A stretch of DNA of 64,000 nt from Saussurea involucrata (lineage: Eukaryota; Streptophyta; Magnoliopsida; Asterales; Asteraceae). A model generated the notes under the pieces. That model was not told where the DNA came from. It did not search any database and was given only the letters and a program-made list of their open reading frames with translations. Positions 56,947-64,000 of this stretch are shown piece after piece; the first letter of the stretch is position 1, and every line of letters starts with the position of its first letter. The translations under genes were made by a program, and so were the position numbers. The stretch is taken from NCBI GenBank assembly GCA_033807775.1, contig CM066315.1, forward strand, positions 63,496,320 to 63,560,319. The letters are read 5' to 3'.

Positions 56947-59779
56947 TGTAACACCCTCAAATTCGGAACGAGCAACTAACTTTAATTTCAATAAAATCAC
57001 AAAAAGTAGATAAAATCATTTCTACAGTTCATTCCTGAAAATACCTCGGAATTTAAACATTATACTTTCCACAACTATAAACTTAAGACGGACGTTACTT
57101 AATACAACTCAAGTTGCTAGTCCCAAATATATGCGGAAGATTCACTAAATCAAGATCATCTCTCGTGCACTCTACTAGCACTCGCCACTTCACAGTGTAG
57201 CTAAAGCTACTCCCAACTTGAGCCTGTTGCACATGCCGACAAATAAAAAGGGTTAGGTTAACGCCTAGTGAGTTCAAGCATTTTATCATGACTATATAAA
57301 ATCATAAATCGTGAAAGTAGTAGTTTTAGCCATGATTTCAAAAGAGTTCACTTTAAACTCAATTCACCCGTTTTCCAACTCATACAATTTCCATATTGAA
57401 ATCTTTAATATAGCACGATTTCCAAAATAGACTCATTTCCAAAATCATCGTGAATGTGAGATAACATTCAATTCTCAAAACGATTGAATTCATGAATATT
57501 TGCCATTATCCCAAAACATCCCAAAATATGGATGAAACATAATCCACAACTCATATAACGTGGAAATGAAAATCTCATAAATATGATACGTTACCGAAAA
57601 CACGAGTAGCAATAAATACCCAAAACAACACATTTCGGTGACGGGGGAGACCCGTATACATCGCACGTGACGGAACACTAAAGTGGGTCACTTACTATGC
57701 AATAAAAACACCCACGTGGATTACTCTCGTAACTGAGCTCAATCACTCCAGATCTATTGCCCGCGAGACTAGGGAGTTCCTAACTTCAACCACTCCAGGT
57801 CTATACATTGGGTCACTCCAAATCCACAACAGCACATTAGGGATTACACCTTACTGCCCATGAGACGACGCCCGGCCATATAGGTCCACGCCTTACTTAT
57901 CATGGAACCCGATGCATATCCCGTGCTAAGCACATATAGGGAATTAGACCTTACTGCCCATGAGACGACGCCCGACCATCTAGGTCCACGCCTTACTTAT
58001 CATGGAACCCGATGCCTATCCCGTGCTAAGCTCATATAGGGAATTACACCTTACTGCCCATGAGACGACGCCCGACCATCTAGGTCCACGCCTTACTTAT
58101 CATGGAACCCGATGCCTATTCTGTGCTACAAAAGAAACTAACGTCTCATAAACTGAGCTCAATCAATCCCGACCTCTTGCCCGCGAGACTAAGGGGAAAA
58201 CTCAAATGCCTATGGATCCATGGCCAACAAGGTCTAAAATATTACACGACCCCAAACATACAAACCACTGCATTTCAAAACATGCAATTCCCCAATAACA
58301 TAAATCGTTATCAAAACTCAACTCTGAGTTATCAAAACGGACAAATGTCCCCAAGACTTAAGAAAATCCAATACCGAGCCACAAGCTCAACTAACTCGAA
58401 AGATAATTCATAAAAGTCATAAAATGACATTAAATACAACAACACACACCGGTTGCCATCAAATACTTCAAATCCATGAAAACCCGAAATAAAATCTTGG
58501 ATCGGGAAAACCTTCATTTCCAAAGGACTCACACCTTTACATTTCCAAAACATCTCATGATGTACTATATGCATATTTCCAAATTATCCCCAAATGCATT
58601 TTCATAACAATAGACTCCATTTATCACATAAATCAATATCCCATTTCATATAAAATTTAGCTATCACATTTTTCCAAAATATTCAAAAGTAGTGTTTTAC
58701 AACATTTACCACAATTAATACCTCAAAAGGTAAAATCCACCAATTAACTCAACATTGATAATTTTCAGGTAAAACACATAATTACTTGGAAAAAATAACA
58801 TTTTGGCATGTACAAAGTTTTCGCAAAGTAACTTGAACTCACCTCGCTAGATTAAGGTAAATCTAGATTTTCCCATACGTATGCTCCTTTGAAGAAGACC
58901 GTATCTTCAAGTCCAAATCTTCCAAAACCTAAATCCATAAGTTTCCAACCATAAATATTTATCCCCAAACACTTAGATTCATTTCCCCCAACATAATACA
59001 CCCAAAATCACCAATAGCTTGAAACCCTAATTTCCAAAATAAAGAGAAGGGAAGATTACCTCAACCATCAAGTGATTCCACTAACCAAACACTTTTAATG
59101 GTACCAAAATGAGCCTCACACTTCATTTATTCAAGAGGAATGAAAGGTTTAGAAGAGGGTTAGGTAAAACCTTAGAAAGTGTAGAAATCTTACCAAAATG
59201 AAAGTGAGAAGAAGGGTTCTAACCTCCATCCATAATTCCTTGTTAAGAATCGAAGGAGAAGCTTTGGTTTACAAGATTTACTGCTTCAAGAGCTCTAAAA
59301 ATTATTTAGAGGGTTAGGGTTTGGTTTGGGAGAGTTTAGAGAGAAATGGGTGAAGTAGAGAATGAAAGGGGAATGAAGTCGTAGGTTTAAAACACCCTAG
59401 AACCCGCTCGTGATTGTGACACGGCGAGAGTGACTATGTCACAATCGCCGGGGCACTCTCGCCCGCTACCCAAAATGCCCACGGTACAAACTCGGCAAAA
59501 GTGACACTGCGAGAGTGACCATGTCACTATCGCGAGTGTCATTCTCGCAGCCTCTCCCCCACCTCTCGGTACAATATCGGCGATAGTGACACGGCGAGAG
59601 TGACCATGTCACTATCGCGAGTGTCATTCTCGCTGGCTTTGTACCGATCCCAATCTTGCCCGATTTCTCATGCGATCCAATTGGCATTACGCGACCTACC
59701 TTCCAATGCGAAACCTTGTCCTCTAATAATTCCGGATAAGTTCATTCACAACTTGAATTAGGATTTTCGGGGTGTTACA
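56947..59779 (-). repeat. 5' LTR of element E
   Basis: The partner of 50442-53306. It has about 80 bp near 57650-57730 (with GTGGGTCACTTACTATGC) that the left LTR lacks, and lacks about 100 bp that the left one has near 51090-51215. The 100-bp units and the palindrome cluster (59405-59640) are kept. Confidence 0.93.
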
Positions 59780-60041
59780 TATCGCAACAGAGGGTTGCGA
59801 TAAGTACTGTTCACAATGAGGTAGGTTGCGATAGTTGAGTCTTGTCGCAACAGGTAGTTGCGATATGCTACTGTTCACTTCGAAAATTTGCAATTATAAC
59901 GGCTTGTCGCAACTAAGGGTTGCGAAACAATTCTGTTCACTACTTGTGAGTTGCGATATGGATGAACACTCAAGAACACCAAGACTTGCGATAGTTATGA
60001 ATACTCAAGAACACCGAGAGTTGCGATAGTTATGAATATTC
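59780..60041 (-). repeat. element C motif array, leader part 2
   Basis: TATCGCAAC and GTTGCGATA in close opposed pairs (5-8 bases apart) alternate with CTGTTCAC. Towards the primer site the array changes to direct copies of TTGCGATAGTTATGAAT. Together with 50255-50425 it makes a leader array of roughly 430 bp, interrupted by element E at its own TATCG core. Confidence 0.87.
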
Positions 60042-60413
60042 ATATGATCTTAAGTCGATTCTTAAAAAATGATCCAATTACTCTGAAAATTGGTACGCTG
60101 GTTCGCAAATATATTCTGGACAACTTTAATTGTTCAAGTTTTGTCCAAAACCCACTAGAACAGTAATTTTCAATCCAAAACAGTAGGTATTTTTCAAAAG
60201 CCCGAAATGATGTTTTGCACAAATTGAGACTATTCCTGGTGTAATTGCGGAATAAAAACACACAGGGATGATAATCAAACACTCCTAGACCAATTTTAAT
60301 CCATTTGAAGCACTCAAATGGCTAGAATCAATATGAAATGAATGAGAAAATGAAGAACACTCAAAATTTGCAAAAACCTTCAAAATACTAATCTGAGCTA
60401 AGTGATATACTAT
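60042..60413. other. element C leader between motif array and primer site
   Basis: Non-coding AT-rich sequence; nothing recognised apart from its position between array and primer site. Confidence 0.55.
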
Positions 60414-60425
60414 GCTCTGATACCA
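60414..60425 (-). other. primer binding site of element C
   Basis: GCTCTGATACCA (TGGTATCAGAGC on the minus strand), two bases from the LTR start at 60428. It fixes element C on the minus strand. Confidence 0.94.
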
Positions 60426-60427
60426 AT

Positions 60428-60677
60428 TGTGATCCCAGAACAAGTAATCAATCCATTAATGCAATCAGATGGCCATCCATATATATTAATCAATGATAAT
60501 CAATCACAAGTACAATAGAGAATGTAGAGAGAATGTAGAGTGTGTGTGTACTTGAGAGTGTAAGGAATGGATGACCTAAATGAAATCTAGACAAAAGTTA
60601 CCTTATATACTTGGTAACATTACATTTACATAATTGGTCCCTCTACATGGTACAACTTGAAATATTAGGCACTAACA
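60428..60677 (-). repeat. 5' LTR of element C
   Basis: Starts TGTGATCCCAGA and ends GGCACTAACA. It matches 24882-25120 and contains an 11-bp direct duplication (GAGAATGTAGA) that the left copy lacks. The ends resemble those of the element D LTR. Confidence 0.88.
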
Positions 60678-60975
60678 TCTACATGTAGATTGGAAAAGTT
60701 TTTCTTTGAGAGGGTTTTCTCATAGATGGGAGGAGCGTATTTTTATTTTGGAGGGGCAAGTTGGAAACACTTGGCTGTCTGCATAAAGCTCCCCTATGAA
60801 AGCTTACTGACTAAGCCATTTCTATATCATTAAGTCACTACCAAACACATGTATAGCTGACGTAAGCTGTGAGTCCCATTAAGCTCATTAAGCTACTAAC
60901 AAACAAGCCCTAAGCCATTTCTATATCATTGAGTCACAAACAAACACATGTATAGATGACGTAAGCTGTGAGTCC
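60678..60975. repeat. flank of element C, duplicated at 25121-25419
   Basis: Nearly identical to 25121-25419, including two 95-bp repeat units. It ends at a 20-base inverted filler (60976-60995), followed by the left LTR of element D. Confidence 0.8.
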
Positions 60976-61229
60976 AATATTCCAAGTTGTACCATCAACA
61001 ATTCAAGTATATTGAGAGATCGAGATACAAACGTCATCCTCATATTAGATTTTGATCATGTAAGTACAAGGAAGACTCTCTCTTTCTCTCTAGAATTAAG
61101 CTCTCTACATTGTGCCACTCTCACACAAATGAGCTCCTAACACCTATTTATAGGGACATACAAGACATAACAAACTTTACACAAGCTTTACAAAACTTTC
61201 ATATATTTAGTACATTTTCGGTACTAACA

Positions 61230-61243
61230 TTCTCCCCCTAAAG
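61230..61243 (-). other. polypurine tract of element D
   Basis: TTCTCCCCCTAAAG on plus reads CTTTAGGGGGAGAA on minus, next to the LTR start. Confidence 0.87.
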
Positions 61244-61864
61244 TTTTGTAAAGCAAAATCATATCAATCTTTAAAAGCTTTAGCTCCTCTCCCCCTTGAT
61301 TTTCTTGGAAAAACTTTAGCGATGCTTTTTCTTCGAATAAAGTCTAGGCTCCCCCTTGAAAGAAGCTCTTACCCTTTTAATTTTCAACCATGAAAAACCG
61401 GATTCGATGTATGCCATAACCTCGACTGGATGCACGAGCACATCTTCAAAAAGTAGAAACTCAATCTCGTTCCGATAAGCTCACAAGAAAGATAACGAGT
61501 GAGTTTTGAGTGACAAAACATAGTGCAATCACAGTGTATAACAAAGAATCCGTCAATGAATCGCGGGTCGAGTAGGAATTCGGCTTAAGAGCTTGGTTCG
61601 GATTTGCTCGAAGGAGGAAGCTTCATGTTGCATCCACGATTTATAATCAATTCCAAGAAAAATGTCCCCCTCCCGAGACTTAGCACGGAGGTTCCGATAC
61701 CCGGTTAGCGGATGGGGTCAAGGGGCAACGCCCTTGCGGGGTCGAGGGGAAGCGCCCCTAGAGAAAACATTTCACTCTTTAAATGGGCTAAAATCATCTC
61801 AAATCTGTGCGACAAGAAGTTGTAATCTGGCATCTTTTGTGCGAAAACTTCTAGTGAACAGTAA

Positions 61865-62335
61865 CTATCGGACATGTCTTATACGACTTTGATCAATGAA
61901 CAGTAACTGTCGTAGGAGTCTTGTACGACTTGGATCAATGAATAGTAACCGTCGTATGGGTCTTGTACGACTAACTTGAGTGAACAGTAACTGTCGCATG
62001 GGTCTTGTACGACTAGCGTTGATGAACAGTAGAAGTCGTATGCTTCTTGTGCGACTAGACCCAATGAACAGTAACTGTCGTATAAGAGTCGTGCGACAGT
62101 CGGGCATGAACAGTAACTGTCGTATGCCTCTTGTGCGACTAAAATTTGAAGTCGGTCCATGTTCTACGACAGTTATGAGTTTTAGTGTCATACGACAGTT
62201 ATGAATATGATGAACAATTAAGCGTACGACAGTTATGAGTTTATGAAGACCTTTGTTGTCCGACAGTTATGAGTTTATGAAGACCTTTGTTGTCCGACAG
62301 TTATGAGTATCATCGTGCGACAGTTACGAACATTT
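61865..62335 (-). repeat. element D leader motif array
   Basis: The left half repeats TGAACAGTAACTGTCGTA with CTTGTACGACT about every 45-50 bp. The right half repeats GTACGACAGTTATGAGTTTA. GTCGTA and TACGAC face each other, giving weak hairpins. The tail GTTATGA(A/G)T is the same as in the element C array (TTGCGATAGTTATGAAT), with only the first half of the motif replaced. ORFs read through this array are artefacts. Confidence 0.85.
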
Positions 62336-62878
62336 TCGACGAACACTTTAATCAGCCCAAAAACCTCGATTTCTTGCTGAATTTCACCCCAAATTACTGC
62401 AAACAGATCGTTACTTCATTCCGAACAGATCTGTGAGCATCTAATCATCAAAACTTCGGTGAAAATAGCAAATTCCGGCCAAAATCGTTTTCCGACGAGG
62501 TTGGCACTGTTCATCCAGAAAATCGTAACTCACTGAATTCTTCATCAAATTTGGATCTGATTGATGCATTCTCTTCGTAATCAATGCAGAAAACGATCTG
62601 AATGGCTAAAATTAATCCATGCACATCAAAATCTTCCAGATCTAAGATTTTCCAAAAAACTCAAAACTTTCTAAATCACCAATTGTTCACGTTGATCGAT
62701 TCTGAATATAGGAATTGATCTGGAATCGAACAACGAACAGATTTGTACAAGATCAGGTGATTAGAACATACTTACTTGAAGATCGAACACCAAAATCTTC
62801 AAAATCTTTAAAATTCGGCATTTTTTCACTTGAATTGTCGAGATTCGATGATCGTATCGAAGAAATGTCTTCAATTCT
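62336..62878. other. element D leader between motif array and primer site
   Basis: AT-rich, non-coding. Nothing recognised. Confidence 0.5.
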
Positions 62879-62890
62879 GCTCTGATACCA
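62879..62890 (-). other. primer binding site of element D
   Basis: GCTCTGATACCA on plus (TGGTATCAGAGC on minus), two bases before the LTR at 62893. Confidence 0.94.
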
Positions 62891-63134
62891 CATGTGATCC
62901 CAGAATATCATCAACAATTCAAGTATATTGAGAGATCGAGATACAAACGTCATCCTCATATTAGATTTTGATCATGTAAGTACAAGGAAGACTCTCTCTT
63001 TCTCTCTAGAATTAAGCTCTCTACATTGTGCCACTCTCACACAAATGAGCTCCTAACACCTATTTATAGGGACATACAAGACATAACAAGCTTTACAAAA
63101 CTTTCATATATTTAGTACATTTTCGGTACTAACA

Positions 63135-63358
63135 TGACGTAAGCTATGAGTCACATTAAGCTCATTAAGCTACTAACAAACAAGCACTAAGTCATTTCTT
63201 TATCATTAAGCTACTAACAAACAAGCCCTAAGCCATTTCTATATCATTAAGTCACTACGAAACACATGTATAGCTGACGTAAGCACACATGTATAGCTAA
63301 CGTAAGCTGTGAGTCCCATTAAGCTCATTAAGCTACTAACAAACAAGCCCTTAGTCCT
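63135..63358. repeat. 95-bp-type repeat units right of element D
   Basis: More copies of the GCTGACGTAAGCTGTGAGTC / ATTAAGCTCATTAAGCTAC / AACAAACAAGCCCTAAGCC repeat seen at 25240-25419 and 60810-60975. The array ends at AACAAACAAGCCCTTA. It is host DNA, or an older transposon in the eIF6 intron, into which the LTR elements were inserted. Confidence 0.7.
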
Positions 63359-63452
63359 TCAATTAAATTTGGTATGTGTGTATTTTTTTTCAAATTGCTT
63401 AAAATACAATTAGACATTATATAACACGAGAATTCAAGTCACAAAAATAAAC

Positions 63453-63733
63453 GTGTAAAGTTTTTCAGAGCCCCTAATTGCCACCAAGCAGTAAGCATTT
63501 GTCAGCTTCGAGAACACCCCAAATTCACATGAATTCTGAAACTGAAGTCCTACAAAAAAAAGTTTTAAAAATGGGTAATCATTACACTTTTTAATCAACT
63601 AAATGAAAATTTTACCCATAACAATAGGAGTCATGAATTTCTAAACCGGATCATAACTAATTTCACATGTAACTTGATTGACATAATGGAAAAGGAGGAT
63701 GAAGAACATAAAAGTTCACTTACTTGTGGACAA
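63453..63733 (-). pseudogene. EIF6: eIF6 (TIF6) pseudogene, exons 1 and 2
   Basis: Exon 2 is 63549-63453 on the minus strand, after acceptor TTTTTTTGTAG. It encodes LQFQNSCEFGVFSKLTNAYC followed by LVAIRGSEKLY, nearly the conserved N-terminus of plant eIF6. Changes at conserved places include Gly to Arg in VAIGGSE. The exon 1 end is 63733-63724 (TTGTCCACAA) before donor GTAAGTG. Relatives have Met-Ala-Thr-Arg here with the Arg codon split by the intron, as it is here, so the start codon has become TTG. Exon 2 ends at an imperfect donor (ACAC/GTTTAT). The exon encoding the segment around the GNKNGLLLP motif is missing. Later exons lie beyond the transposon nest at 24417-24723. Confidence 0.87.
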
Positions 63734-63873
63734 CGTGGAGAAAAGCAGCAAACATATATTCTTATAGAGAGAAAAGGTATCTGCCAAATACAAAGATAAA
63801 TTTGGAATCTAAAGCTCCATCACCACAACATCGGTCGTAGTCCCCACTTGGTGTTTGTCGTATACACACACAA

Positions 63874-63938
<65 letters not shown>

Positions 63939-64000
63939 GAGAGAGTGAGATACCAAGAAGTCAAGTAGGAACAACACATCTTGCTAGCAATTGAAACGCA
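63734..64000. other. eIF6 pseudogene 5' side with microsatellite
   Basis: Holds the presumed 5' leader of the eIF6 pseudogene on the minus strand, then a (CA)n(TA)n microsatellite at about 63868-63934. The ORF read through the microsatellite is an artefact. Confidence 0.6.

Larger units (their letters stand above)
50442..59779 (-). mobile_element. element E: large non-coding LTR element (LARD)
   Basis: LTRs of 2865 bp (50442-53306) and 2833 bp (56947-59779) enclose 3640 bp with no gag or pol. A 5-bp target duplication TATCG flanks it (50437-50441 and 59780-59784). Primer site and polypurine tract give minus-strand orientation. Beside the polypurine tract the sequence ATTTCGAGGACGAAAT is the usual end of pol in Ty3/gypsy chromoviruses, so E probably derives from that superfamily. 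It needs enzymes in trans. It sits inside a TATCGCAAC motif of element C. Confidence 0.93.
24882..60677 (-). mobile_element. element C: Sirevirus-like Ty1/copia, about 12 kb without insertions
   Basis: Minus-strand order from the right: LTR 60428-60677, primer site 60414-60425, leader with motif arrays (60030-59780 and 50425-50190), gag (50186-50052 then 39470-36390), pol (about 36380-32985), a spacer with motif arrays (32420-32225 and 28420-28185), and env-like ORF (28117-25420). It is interrupted by G (28754-32080), F (39476-50051) and E (50442-59779). Rejoining across F and E removes exactly one copy of each 5-bp target duplication. The very large gag, the extra ORF after pol and the long non-coding zones fit the Sirevirus group. 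The 3' end is rearranged. Confidence 0.85.
60994..63134 (-). mobile_element. element D: small non-coding LTR element, 2.1 kb
   Basis: LTRs at 60994-61229 and 62893-63134, polypurine tract (61230-61243, CTCCCCCTAAAG on plus) and perfect primer site (62879-62890), minus-strand orientation. The internal 1.6 kb encodes nothing recognisable. LTR ends (TGTGATCCCAGA, GTACTAACA) resemble those of element C, so D may be mobilised by C-type enzymes. Near 61700-61745 GC-rich GGGGCAACGCCC-type stems occur. The first 20 or so bases of the left LTR are missing. The right flank TGACGTAAGC resembles the DNA left of the filler. Confidence 0.85.

Noticed and set aside
61865..62204. ORFs of 93-108 codons with repeated peptide units
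   Set aside because: They are translations of the element D leader motif array. Several frames on both strands are open equally, so there is no coding signal.

Overview
This is a plant nuclear window, almost certainly from a eudicot and probably from the daisy family (Asteraceae). It has a spliced plant P450 gene, plant-type Ty1/copia and Ty3/gypsy-like LTR retrotransposons with initiator-Met tRNA primer sites, AT-rich intergenic DNA and long TA/GA/CT microsatellites. The family guess rests on the extra (env-like) open reading frames of the large copia elements, which resemble ones I associate with Asteraceae genomes; that part is inference.

Layout. (1) 1-3.2 kb: one apparently intact two-exon cytochrome P450 (507 aa, CYP76/CYP80-like) with a TATA box. 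(2) 3.6-10.6 kb: a decayed, 3'-truncated copia element whose reverse transcriptase has lost its two catalytic aspartates, then the non-coding 3' part and 3' LTR of a second element. (3) 10.6-15.2 kb: a tandem duplication whose two copies each carry a plant snRNA-type USE/TATA promoter pair at identical spacing, a hairpin-forming minisatellite, and scattered copies of the P450 5' flank. (4) 15.2-21.5 kb: a Tnt1-like copia element on the minus strand, with a 251-bp foldback MITE in one LTR. (5) 21.5-24.4 kb: more P450-flank fragments, a probable SINE and a MITE.

(6) 24.4-63.7 kb: a dead gene for translation initiation factor 6 (eIF6) on the minus strand, split by a roughly 38.7-kb nest of retrotransposons. 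Exons 1-2 lie at 63.5-63.7 kb and two later exons at 24.4-24.7 kb. The nest is built on element C, a roughly 12-kb Sirevirus-like copia element (minus strand). It was invaded by element G (28.75-32.08 kb, only env-like ORFs), element F (39.48-50.05 kb, a complete copia element with 5-bp target duplication and LTRs differing at about three positions in 648) and element E (50.44-59.78 kb, a LARD with 2.8-kb LTRs). Element D (61.0-63.1 kb, a small non-coding LTR element) lies beside it.

The most unusual signal is a recurring design in these elements. Each carries its own short motif, iterated tens of times and often as serial hairpins, at fixed places: next to the primer site, between pol and the env-like ORF, or in the LTR. 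C uses TTATCGCAA/TTGCGATAA, D uses GTACGACAGTTATGA, G uses TCCGGA, E uses GCGATAGTGACA, and F uses GTTAGTACTGC. In F the motif is also written in frame into the gag coding sequence. This resembles the motif clusters recognised by VANC anti-silencing proteins of Arabidopsis VANDAL transposons, but no such function has been shown here.

The P450 is the only gene in the window that looks functional. All transposon coding regions carry stops or frameshifts.
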